Source: an uncultured Prevotella sp.
GTDB taxonomy: Bacteria > Bacteroidota > Bacteroidia > Bacteroidales > Bacteroidaceae
DNA length: 6,413 nucleotides
Direction: 5' to 3'
Assembly: GCA_900770025.1 (NCBI GenBank)
Contig: CAAGIW010000059.1
Location: 1-6,413, forward strand
The notes under the pieces were generated by a model. It was given only the letters and a program-made list of their open reading frames with translations, searched no databases and had not been told where the DNA came from. Of this stretch, positions 1 to 6,213 are shown piece by piece; positions within the stretch are counted from its first letter, which is position 1; every line of letters starts with the position of its first letter. The position numbers and the translations under genes are program-made.

Positions 1-110
1 ATTGCAAAACGCACCATTTTGCATTGCAAAACGCACCATTTTGCATTGCAAAACGCACCATTTTGCATTGCAAAACGCACCATTTTAGAATGCAAAACGC
101 ACCGTTTTAG
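1..110. repeat. Tandem array of a 22-bp repeat, five copies
   Basis: Five head-to-tail 22-bp copies start at 1, 23, 45, 67 and 89. Copies 1-3 are identical. Copy 4 ends in AG instead of GC. Copy 5 begins AATGC instead of ATTGC and has ACCG instead of ACCA in its core. Each unit is a small inverted repeat, with TGCAAAA and TTTTGCA arms around CGCACCA. There are no spacers, so this is not a CRISPR. The array starts exactly at the window edge and probably continues to the left. It lies just beyond the rhaBAT terminator, outside the operon. Its function is unknown. Confidence 0.95.
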
Positions 111-130
111 AAAACAGTGTGAACGGCCAT

Positions 131-182
131 AAAAAAAGAGTGGCGGATTTTGGGTCATACAATCCAAGAATCCGCCACTCTT
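131..182 (-). terminator. Intrinsic terminator of the rhaBAT operon
   Basis: Positions 136-149 and 169-182 form a perfect 14-bp inverted repeat (AAGAGTGGCGGATT paired with its complement) around a 19-nt loop. Part of the loop can pair further (TTGG 150-153 with CCAA 164-167). On the minus strand the stem is followed directly by seven T residues (the complement of 131-137), as expected of a Rho-independent terminator. It sits about 70 bp past the rhaT stop, and no other minus-strand gene lies between. Confidence 0.9.
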
Positions 183-237
183 CATTCTTCATTCTTTATT
201 CTTCACTCTTCATTCTTCACTCTTCATTCTTCATTTC
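181..237. repeat. CT-rich tract with a 14-bp period
   Basis: This tract consists almost only of T, C and scattered A. It contains two perfect consecutive copies of CTTCACTCTTCATT plus degenerate flanking copies (CTTCATTCTT, CTTTATT). It lies between the rhaT stop and the terminator and its first bases overlap the terminator arm, so the rhaBAT mRNA would carry a GAAGA/AAUGA-rich 3' segment. A related tract occurs at the right end of the window. Similar tracts are, to my knowledge, frequent between Prevotella and Bacteroides genes. Their role is unknown. Confidence 0.85.
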
Positions 238-251
238 CTCTCTTACTTCCG

Positions 252-1289
252 TCAAATCAGTTGTGGCAGGAAGCAGGAGATGACGAGCACCACGATGCCC
301 AACAGCAACACGCCGATAGTGGCCTTGGAGCAGCCCTTCCATTCTTTGAGAATGATGCCCCACACATTGGAGAATACCACATTGAGGGCCATCAGGATGC
401 AGAAGGCGAGGGTGGTGAGCACGGGAGAGGACTCCAAGAAGCCCTTGCCCAACGATAAGCCGAAGAACTGGCTGTACCACAGACCGCCGGCAATGGCGCA
501 GAAGATGAGGTTGTTCACCCATACCGAGCCCTTCTTGTAGTCGCCGAAGGTGCCGTTCTTGGCGTTCTGCGACAGACAATAGATGGCGTTGGTCACAAAT
601 CCGCCGATAGTCACAAGCAGGGTGGCAGGCAGAGTGCGATACATCGGGTCGGTCAGTTCGCCGAAGTTGATGTCCTTGCCAAACTCAAGACCCACGTTGA
701 AGCAGCCGCTCATAAAGCCTGCCAACAGGGCGATGGACAATCCCTTGGGGAAGTTGAAATCCTTGACAGCCGCTTTCTTCTCCTCTTCAGAGAGCGATGC
801 CGACTTCATAGAGCCTGCCACACCGATGATGGCAATGCCCAACAGGGTGACCACCACGCCGATGATCACGGCAAAGGTGAGCGCAGAGAGTGCATCCTGT
901 TCGGGGAAGAAGATGCTGAGCAGCACAGGGCCCATGATGGTGCCCAGTCCGGCGCAGGTGCCCAGTGCGATACTCTGTCCCAAAGCCACGCCAAGATAGC
1001 GCATAGACAGGCCGAAGGTGAGTCCGCCCACGCCCCACAGCACTCCGAAGAGCACCGTCATCCACAAGCTGAAACTGTCGGCCGTGGCAAAGAGTGAGCA
1101 GAGCGAGCCTCCTGCTGCGGGCACCGCAAGAAGGGCGCCCAGCAGCGGAAACAGCAGCCATGCAAACACACCCTGCACCAGCCAGTAGCTCTCCCACGAC
1201 CAATCCTTGATCTTGTTGATGGGCACGTAGCAGCTCGACTGGCAGAATGCGCCGATGGCGATAATAAGAAGTCCTATGATGATTTCCAT
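252..1289 (-). CDS. rhaT: L-rhamnose/proton symporter RhaT
   Basis: This is an inner-membrane permease that imports L-rhamnose with protons. The 345-residue protein has nearly the length of E. coli RhaT (344) and aligns with it in several places: the N-terminal helix followed by CYVPINKIKDWSWESYW (E. coli CFYAPFKKVKKWSWE), MRYLG at about 96-100, a WY-QFF motif near 271-275, and LKEW near 314-317. About ten hydrophobic helices are visible, near 2-22, 37-57, 73-93, 100-127, 134-159, 180-200, 217-238, 257-277, 288-312 and 321-342. A charged loop (EEEKKAAVKDFNFPKG) sits near 168-183. The ATG lies 15 bp after the rhaA stop with no Shine-Dalgarno motif, as is usual in this phylum. It is the last gene of the operon and is followed by the CT-rich tract and terminator. 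It appears intact. Proton coupling is inferred from the family. Confidence 0.95.
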   Translation of the reverse strand: MEIIIGLLIIAIGAFCQSSCYVPINKIKDWSWESYWLVQGVFAWLLFPLLGALLAVPAAGGSLCSLFATADSFSLWMTVLFGVLWGVGGLTFGLSMRYLGVALGQSIALGTCAGLGTIMGPVLLSIFFPEQDALSALTFAVIIGVVVTLLGIAIIGVAGSMKSASLSEEEKKAAVKDFNFPKGLSIALLAGFMSGCFNVGLEFGKDINFGELTDPMYRTLPATLLVTIGGFVTNAIYCLSQNAKNGTFGDYKKGSVWVNNLIFCAIAGGLWYSQFFGLSLGKGFLESSPVLTTLAFCILMALNVVFSNVWGIILKEWKGCSKATIGVLLLGIVVLVISCFLPQLI

Positions 1290-1304
1290 TGTGTGCTAAT
1301 GAAC

Positions 1305-2561
1305 TTAGGCTCTCTTGGAAACAACATCAGCAACGTATTTGTCAATGTCGGCGATGAACTCCTGGCCCACGGGCACGTTGTTGCGCACGCAGAACTCGTC
1401 ATACACTGCCTGCCAGGGCATGGCTTTCTGCTCTTCCACGATGGTGAGCACCTTGTAGCCTTCGCCTGCAAGTTCCAACTTAGAGATGGTTTCCTTCGGC
1501 TCAAGCAGCGCACGCAACATGCACTTCTGGGCAGAACGTGAACCGATGACATAGGCACCGATGCGGTTGATGGAGCCATCGAAGAAGTCCAAACCGTAGT
1601 GCACGCGGTCCAAAGCATTGGCACGCACAATCTCGAAGAACAGTTCCTGTGTGGGGTCGTCCATGATAGTCACGTGGTCAGAGTCCCAGCGCACGGGGCG
1701 AGACACGTGGAGCATCAACTCCTTGATGAAGGGAAGCACGGCAGAAACTTTGTCGGCGGGAGATTCTGTGGGGTGATAGTGACCGGTGTCGATGGTCAGT
1801 ATCTTGTTGTTTTGTGCAGCATAGGCTGTATAGAAGTCGTGCGAACCAACGGTAAACGACTCCAGACCGATGCCGAATACCTTGCCCTCGATACAGTCTT
1901 TCATCATGGGCTGCTCTTTCTCGAATATTTCGTCGAGCGACTTCTTCAGGGTGTTGCGATACAAGGCATGGTTCACAGACACGTCTTTGCATCCGTCGTG
2001 CACCCAGAGGTTCATGATACAGGGGTCGTTCTGGGCCTCACCCATGGCGTTGGCGATGTCGCGGCAGCGCTTGGTGTGCTCCACCCAGAACTTGCGGATG
2101 CTCTCGTCGGGGTTGGCCAAACTGAGGCTGCCCGATTTGGGATGAGAGAAGCTGGAGGAGTTGAAGTCGAGTTTGGTGTTGTTCTCCTTGGCCCAGTCAA
2201 TCCACGACTGGAAGTATTCCACCGTCACCTCGTCGCGGTCAACCACCTTGCCCTTGAAGTCGCCGTAAATCTCGTGCAGGTTCAGGCGATGATTGCCGGG
2301 AATCAGGCTCTTGGCCTTCAGAATGTCTTGGCGCAGCTCGTCGATATTGCGTGCGGCTCCGGGGAAATCGCCGGTGGACTGGATGCCGCCCGACATGGCT
2401 CCTGCCTGTACTTCAAAGCCCTTCACGTCGTCGGCCTGCCAGCAGTGCATAGACAGGTGGAAGTCTTGCAGTTGTTTCAGCACGGCTTCGGTATCCACTC
2501 CAATTTCAGCGTAGCGCTCTTTGGCCACTTCATACGCTTTTTTTACAAGTTCTTCTTTCAT
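1305..2561 (-). CDS. rhaA: L-rhamnose isomerase
   Basis: This cytoplasmic enzyme interconverts L-rhamnose and L-rhamnulose, the first step of rhamnose catabolism. It is called rhaI in some Bacteroides literature. The protein has 418 residues (E. coli RhaA has 419) and is alignable throughout. HCWQADDVKGFE near 39-50 is a family signature. The TIM-barrel metal ligands are recognisable: E234 in GLESF, H261 in DTGHYH, and D293 and D295 in RWDSDH, matching E. coli H262, D294 and D296. GLDFFDGSINRIGAYVIGSR near 323-342 and the C-terminal helices are intact. The family needs a divalent metal such as Mn2+. The gene lies 72 bp downstream of rhaB, with no promoter that I could find in the gap, and 15 bp upstream of rhaT, which fits co-transcription. 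The start is the ATG directly before KEELVKKAYEVAKERYAEIG, the normal family N-terminus. Confidence 0.98.
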   Translation of the reverse strand: MKEELVKKAYEVAKERYAEIGVDTEAVLKQLQDFHLSMHCWQADDVKGFEVQAGAMSGGIQSTGDFPGAARNIDELRQDILKAKSLIPGNHRLNLHEIYGDFKGKVVDRDEVTVEYFQSWIDWAKENNTKLDFNSSSFSHPKSGSLSLANPDESIRKFWVEHTKRCRDIANAMGEAQNDPCIMNLWVHDGCKDVSVNHALYRNTLKKSLDEIFEKEQPMMKDCIEGKVFGIGLESFTVGSHDFYTAYAAQNNKILTIDTGHYHPTESPADKVSAVLPFIKELMLHVSRPVRWDSDHVTIMDDPTQELFFEIVRANALDRVHYGLDFFDGSINRIGAYVIGSRSAQKCMLRALLEPKETISKLELAGEGYKVLTIVEEQKAMPWQAVYDEFCVRNNVPVGQEFIADIDKYVADVVSKRA

Positions 2562-2633
2562 GATGTTTTAGATTGTTTTTTAGTTAATGAATATTTGATG
2601 TGTTTCCAATGTCTGATGTGTTTGCCTGTGGCT
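2562..2633 (-). other. rhaB-rhaA intergenic spacer
   Basis: This 72-bp AT-rich gap within the operon contains no TAnnTTTG promoter, no intrinsic terminator and no Shine-Dalgarno sequence. On the plus strand it has a direct repeat of TGATGTGTTT at 2596-2605 and 2614-2623, an 18-bp period. It is most likely a transcribed spacer, and the repeat may be chance. Confidence 0.5.
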
Positions 2634-4109
2634 TCATGCTCCGCAGATGGCCACAAACTTGTTGTAGGCGGCATCCCACACCTCCTTGTCCTGCGGTGCG
2701 AAGTGCTTCAGCTCAAGACTGTTGGCAATGATGCGGCGCATGTCCCAGATGTCCTTCACCTGTCCGCTGGCCTTGGCCTGCAGCATGATGTTGCCAAGCG
2801 CCGTGCCCTCTTGCGGACCGGCCAGCACTTCCACGCCCAGACTGTTGGCAGTGAACTGGTTGAGATAGTTGTTCAGACTGCCGCCGCCGATGATGTGGAG
2901 CACCTCGATGGGGAAAGAGGCCATCTCTTTCAGGTAGCCGAACACCTGACGGTAGCGCAGTGCCAAAGAGTCGAAGATGCAACGGCATATCTCTGCATAG
3001 CCTTCGGGCACGTGCTGGTGGGTGTTGCGGCAATAGGTCTGTATGGCCTCCACCATGGATGATGGGTTGGCAAACATGGCATCGTCGGGATTGATGATGC
3101 TCTGGAAGGCGGGCTGCTTCATGGCCTCGGCCTGTAGTTCGGCGTGCGACTTGGGTGCGTCGGTCCATTCCTTTCTGCAGCGCTCATAGAGCCACATGCC
3201 GCAGATGTTTTTCAGGAAGCGGGTGGTGCCTTCGATGCCTCCCTCGTTGGTGAAGTTGCGGTCGTAGCTCACCTCGTTGATGATGGCGTCGCGTGTCTCG
3301 ATGCCCATCAGGCTCCATGTACCGCTGCTCAGGTAGGCAAACTTCTCGTTCTTGGCCGGCACGGCAGCCACGGCACTGCCGGTGTCATGGCCTGCCACGG
3401 CTATCACGGGCACGGCTCCCAAGCCGGTCATGCGCTGCACTTCCTCGGTGAGGGTGCCTATCTCTGTGGCAGGGTTCACCATCGGTCCAAAGTTGTCGGC
3501 GCTCAGTCCCACGCTCTGCAGCAGCTTGCCGTCGAGCTGTTTGGTCTTGGGGTCCAGTATCTGACTGGTGGATGCGATGGTATATTCGCACACCATCTTG
3601 CCCGTAAGCATATAGCTCAGGGCATCGGGCACGAAGAGAATCTTCTCTGCATGTTCCAGTGCCGTGTCGTTGTTCTTGCGCATGGCATACAGTTGGAACA
3701 GCGAATTGAAGTTCATAAACTGGATGCCTGTGATGTCATATACCGTCTTCTTGTCAACCGCTTTCTCAAAATAGTCCTCCATCATGCCGAAGGTGTGCGG
3801 GTCGCGGTAGGCCAAGGGGTTGCGCAGCAGGGCACCGTCTTTGCCCACGCACACAAAGTCCACGCCCCAGGTGTCGATGCCTATCGAGGTGATGGCGATG
3901 TTGCGCTGTGCCACGAGCTTCAGTCCCTTGATCACTTCAAAATACAGGGCATAGATGTCCCAATAGAAGTGGCCGCCCGTTTCTATCAGGTTGTTGTCAA
4001 AACGGGTCAGTTCTTCCAGTTCAATACGGTCGTTGGCCAATGTGCCGATGATGGTGCGTCCGCTTGTGGCGCCCAGGTCAACGGCAAAAAAATGCTTCTT
4101 GTCTTCCAT
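2634..4109 (-). CDS. rhaB: Rhamnulokinase
   Basis: This cytoplasmic FGGY-family kinase transfers phosphate from ATP to L-rhamnulose, giving L-rhamnulose-1-phosphate. It has 491 residues (E. coli RhaB has 489). The N-terminal actin-like domain opens with the phosphate-binding loop AVDLGATSGRT (9-19) and contains IDTWGVDFV (78-86). The likely catalytic base is D242 in VAGHDTGSAV, equivalent to E. coli D237. The C-terminal domain has the nucleotide-binding motifs SSGTWSLMG (261-269), IIGGGSLNNYLNQ (406-418) and GPQEGTALGN (431-440). It is complete, with no missing key residue that I could see. It is the first gene of the minus-strand operon, preceded by a TATCTTTG -7 box and a leader hairpin. 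The ATG was chosen because it directly precedes the phosphate-1 motif. Another name in Bacteroidetes is rhaK. Related FGGY kinases such as fuculokinase are possible, but the adjacent rhaA and rhaT settle the call. Confidence 0.97.
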   Translation of the reverse strand: MEDKKHFFAVDLGATSGRTIIGTLANDRIELEELTRFDNNLIETGGHFYWDIYALYFEVIKGLKLVAQRNIAITSIGIDTWGVDFVCVGKDGALLRNPLAYRDPHTFGMMEDYFEKAVDKKTVYDITGIQFMNFNSLFQLYAMRKNNDTALEHAEKILFVPDALSYMLTGKMVCEYTIASTSQILDPKTKQLDGKLLQSVGLSADNFGPMVNPATEIGTLTEEVQRMTGLGAVPVIAVAGHDTGSAVAAVPAKNEKFAYLSSGTWSLMGIETRDAIINEVSYDRNFTNEGGIEGTTRFLKNICGMWLYERCRKEWTDAPKSHAELQAEAMKQPAFQSIINPDDAMFANPSSMVEAIQTYCRNTHQHVPEGYAEICRCIFDSLALRYRQVFGYLKEMASFPIEVLHIIGGGSLNNYLNQFTANSLGVEVLAGPQEGTALGNIMLQAKASGQVKDIWDMRRIIANSLELKHFAPQDKEVWDAAYNKFVAICGA

Positions 4110-4136
4110 TGTTTCGATTTGTTAGCAGTATTGTTG

Positions 4137-4158
4137 CGAATGTCTCTCGGAACATTCG
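4137..4158 (-). promoter_or_regulatory. Inverted repeat in the rhaB leader
   Basis: CGAATGT at 4137-4143 and ACATTCG at 4152-4158 form a perfect 7-bp inverted repeat around 8 nt, extendable by two pairs with a one-base bulge. It lies in the predicted 5' leader of the rhaB mRNA, about 28-49 bp upstream of the start codon. It could be a leader hairpin or the binding site of a dimeric regulator. No regulator gene is present to help decide. Confidence 0.4.
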
Positions 4159-4184
4159 GTTCGGTTATTATATATATGTATATG

Positions 4185-4192
4185 CAAAGATA
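4185..4192 (-). promoter_or_regulatory. Candidate -7 element of the rhaBAT promoter
   Basis: Read on the minus strand, 4192 to 4185 is TATCTTTG, an exact match to the Bacteroidetes primary-sigma -7 consensus TAnnTTTG. It would start transcription near 4180 and give a leader of about 70 nt. No TTTG is found at the usual -33 spacing. That is what one expects of an activator-dependent promoter, and known Bacteroides rhamnose operons use an AraC-family activator (RhaR). The activator site here is not identified. Confidence 0.55.
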
Positions 4193-4304
4193 GGATTTTT
4201 TGTGATAACCCTGCCATGATTATTTGATTTTTTTCTAAAAGATTTGTGAGGTGGGGCAGGGGTTCGCCATGCCTGTCTGCAGTCTTGCCTGTGTGGATAT
4301 TGGT

Positions 4305-4328
4305 AAACGATTACGTGATTATTCGTTT
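4305..4328. promoter_or_regulatory. Imperfect inverted repeat upstream of the nhaD promoter
   Basis: AAACGA at 4305-4310 and TCGTTT at 4323-4328 are 6-bp inverted arms with a 12-bp spacer, ending about 15 bp upstream of the nhaD -33 box. Position and symmetry would suit an activator or repressor site. The arms are short, so chance cannot be excluded. Confidence 0.25.
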
Positions 4329-4343
4329 TTATTGTCTGATAAA

Positions 4344-4376
4344 TTTGCTGTGATTGCAAGATTATTGCTACATTTG
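4344..4376 (+). promoter_or_regulatory. Consensus Bacteroidetes promoter for nhaD
   Basis: TTTG at 4344-4347 (-33 box) is followed after 21 bp by TACATTTG at 4369-4376, an exact match to the TAnnTTTG -7 box. The spacing is within the usual range for this phylum. Transcription should start around 4380-4384, giving nhaD a leader of about 180 nt. Having both boxes suggests basal, activator-independent expression, unlike the rhaB promoter on the other strand. Confidence 0.75.
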
Positions 4377-4378
4377 CA

Positions 4379-4560
4379 CCGTTGCTTCACGCATGGAGGC
4401 ACACGGAACATCTATTACCTACCGAAATTGAAGAAAGCAAAGGGCCGCATAGTGGAATGCAAAACCCGATGGGTGGAAACGCAGCCCCCGTGAGCGGAGA
4501 CAGAAACTCCTGTTGACAGAAAAACAAACTCAATAACAACAACAATAAAAACATAATCAA
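4379..4560 (+). other. Long, potentially structured 5' leader of nhaD
   Basis: The leader begins with a possible 10-bp hairpin (4379-4388 with 4396-4406, one bulge and one G-U pair). A compact multibranch element can follow: GGGC 4442-4445 closes with GCCC 4484-4487 around two hairpins, GCAT 4447-4450 with ATGC 4457-4460, and ACCC 4464-4467 with GGGT 4471-4474. CCG 4488-4490 can then pair with CGG 4495-4497, or GGAG 4496-4499 with CTCC 4507-4510; these two exclude each other. The last 40 nt before the ATG are A-rich and unstructured, a typical ribosome landing zone for the phylum. GGTGGAAAC followed by GCAGCCCCCG faintly recalls the cobalamin riboswitch core, but the downstream B12-box sequence is not evident. 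I cannot assign a known RNA family. Confidence 0.4.
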
Positions 4561-5904
4561 ATGACTACACTGACAATTTGGATTGTGGCGGTTTTCGTGC
4601 TTGGCTACTTCTTCATAGCCATCGAAAGCCTTACCAAAGTGAACAAGGCAGCGGTGGCACTGCTGATGTTTGTGGGGTGCTGGACCCTCTTCATGTTTGA
4701 CCCCGGCAGCTATATCACCGGTGTCATGCCCGAAAACATGGCACAGGTGGTGAGCGAGGTGATGGAAAAACATTTGGGAAGCACATCCACTACCCTGTTC
4801 TTCCTGATGGGAGCAATGACCATTGTGGAGGTGGTGGACCAGAACGGCGGTTTCAACTTTGTGCGAGACATGCTGCAGACCACCAAGAAGAGGTCGCTGC
4901 TGTGGAAGATAGCATGGATGACGTTCATCCTCTCTGCCATCCTCGACAACCTGACCACCAGTATCGTGATGGTGATGATTCTGCGCAAACTGGTGCAGGA
5001 CAAGAAAGACAGGCTTATCTATGCCTCGCTGGTGGTGATTGCTGCCAACAGCGGAGGGGCCTTCTCGCCCATCGGCGACGTGACTACCATCATGCTGTGG
5101 AACAAGGGTGTGATTACGGCCATCGGCGTGATTACAGAGATTCTCATCCCTTCGGTGGTGTCGATGGTGATTCCTGCCTGGATATTGTCGCTGCACCTCA
5201 AGGGCACCATGCAGGGCGCTGACAAAGACGCTGCACAGATGGGCGGAAGCGACTTCACCGCCTCGCAGCGCAAGGTGGTGTTCCTGTTAGGAGTGGGCGG
5301 ACTTATCTTCGTGCCCATCTTCAAGAGCATCACCCATCTGCCTCCGTTTGTGGGCATCCTGTTGGTATTGGGCGTGCTGTGGACCGTGACGGAGGTGTTC
5401 TACCGCAACCTGCACCGTGCGGGCGACAAGGGTGGTATGCAGAAGCGTGTCACCAACATGCTCTCGCGCATTGACATGGGCACCATCCTGTTCTTCCTCG
5501 GCATACTGATGGCAGTGGCCTGCCTGGAGACCATCGGCGTGTTGGAGATGCTGGGCAAAGGCCTGAATGTGGCATTCGACGGCAACCACTATTTAGTGAC
5601 GGGCATCATCGGTGTGCTGTCGAGCATCGTGGACAATGTGCCTTTGGTGGCTGGTTGCATGGGCATGTATCCTGTCACTCCCACGGGTGATATGGCTGTG
5701 GATGGCATCTTCTGGCAACTCCTTGCCTACTGTGCCGGTGTGGGTGGCTCGATGCTCATCATCGGTTCTGCCGCCGGTGTGGTGGTGATGGGATTAGAGA
5801 AGATCACCTTTGGCTGGTATCTGCGCAACATCTCGTGGATTGTGTTAGTGGGCTATTTGGCAGGCATCGCCGTGTATTGGGTGGAAAAAACTTACATCTT
5901 CTGA
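4561..5904 (+). CDS. nhaD: NhaD-type Na+/H+ antiporter
   Basis: This integral membrane antiporter of the ion transporter (ArsB/NhaD) superfamily exports Na+ (and Li+ in characterised members) in exchange for H+. The 447-residue protein has about 11-12 hydrophobic helices, with no cleavable signal peptide evident. Conserved polar intramembrane motifs are present in both halves: LSAILDNLTTSIVM (124-137, D129/N130), ANSGGAFSPIGDVTTIMLW (162-180, S164 and D173), and SSIVDNVPLVA (354-364, D358/N359). The paired DN motifs reflect the inverted two-repeat fold of the superfamily. The ATG at 4561 opens directly into the first membrane helix and is preceded by an A-rich leader without a Shine-Dalgarno motif. 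The gene is a single unit with its own promoter, leader and terminator, divergent from rhaBAT. It appears intact. ArsB-like anion transporters share the fold, but these motifs are NhaD-like. Confidence 0.93.
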   Translation: MTTLTIWIVAVFVLGYFFIAIESLTKVNKAAVALLMFVGCWTLFMFDPGSYITGVMPENMAQVVSEVMEKHLGSTSTTLFFLMGAMTIVEVVDQNGGFNFVRDMLQTTKKRSLLWKIAWMTFILSAILDNLTTSIVMVMILRKLVQDKKDRLIYASLVVIAANSGGAFSPIGDVTTIMLWNKGVITAIGVITEILIPSVVSMVIPAWILSLHLKGTMQGADKDAAQMGGSDFTASQRKVVFLLGVGGLIFVPIFKSITHLPPFVGILLVLGVLWTVTEVFYRNLHRAGDKGGMQKRVTNMLSRIDMGTILFFLGILMAVACLETIGVLEMLGKGLNVAFDGNHYLVTGIIGVLSSIVDNVPLVAGCMGMYPVTPTGDMAVDGIFWQLLAYCAGVGGSMLIIGSAAGVVVMGLEKITFGWYLRNISWIVLVGYLAGIAVYWVEKTYIF

Positions 5905-5958
5905 AACGGAGGAGGCAAAGAATAGAACAAAGATTCAACAAAGAAATAAACAAAGAAG

Positions 5959-5996
5959 AAAAAACTGTATCGCAATCGTTGCGATACAGTTTTTTT
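5959..5996 (+). terminator. Strong intrinsic terminator after nhaD
   Basis: Positions 5959-5975 and 5979-5995 form a perfect 17-bp inverted repeat (AAAAAACTGTATCGCAA and its complement) with the 3-nt loop TCG, followed by one more T. The stem ends in a T tract on the plus strand and starts with an A tract, so it could also stop transcription arriving from the right. It lies 55 bp past the nhaD stop, which fits a monocistronic nhaD mRNA. Confidence 0.93.
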
Positions 5997-6213
5997 CTTC
6001 TGTCCGTTTTATAGGCTATTCTTACGAGAGTTCGATACAAGAAGGTTGTTGAAAAAGCTGTGGGAGCAAAATATTGGATGATAAGAAAGAAGGACTCTGT
6101 CCGAAAGAAGAGGCCATCCGATTGCATTATAAGTGGCTGATGATAAGCGGATAATATGCTTTCTGAAATGCTGCTGAAAGCTGTTTGTTTTCCAATACAA
6201 TTTGTGTCATTTT
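5997..6213. other. Intergenic stretch without a recognised feature
   Basis: I see no gene here. A 137-codon minus-strand frame runs from 6217 to 5804, but it passes through the terminator stem and into the antisense of nhaD and resembles no family I know. Plus-strand frames are short and interrupted. The only local structure is a small GGAC-TCT-GTCC hairpin near 6091-6101. It may be decayed sequence. Confidence 0.5.

Noticed and set aside
1..110. CRISPR array
   Set aside because: The 22-bp units are directly contiguous with no unique spacers, and no cas genes are present. The same applies to 6214-6300.
150..458. 102-codon plus-strand frame beginning with repeated LHSSFF
   Set aside because: Its start is the translated CT-rich tract and the rest is antisense to rhaT.
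1599..3062. 487-codon plus-strand open frame antisense to rhaA and rhaB
   Set aside because: It spans the rhaB-rhaA gap, has a His/Val/Gly-rich low-information composition, and lies opposite two well-recognised enzymes. It is an open shadow frame caused by the codon use of GC-rich genes.
3144..4193. 349-codon plus-strand open frame antisense to rhaB
   Set aside because: It is a shadow of rhaB and extends through the rhaB leader and promoter. It has no recognisable domain.
4251..4493. 80-codon plus-strand frame in the rhaB-nhaD intergenic region
   Set aside because: It starts upstream of and runs through the consensus nhaD promoter, so it would not lie whole on the nhaD transcript. No promoter of its own or known family was seen.
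4387..5196. 269-codon minus-strand open frame across the nhaD leader and first half of nhaD
   Set aside because: It is His/Gln-rich, runs antisense to a clear antiporter gene, and has no family resemblance or promoter.
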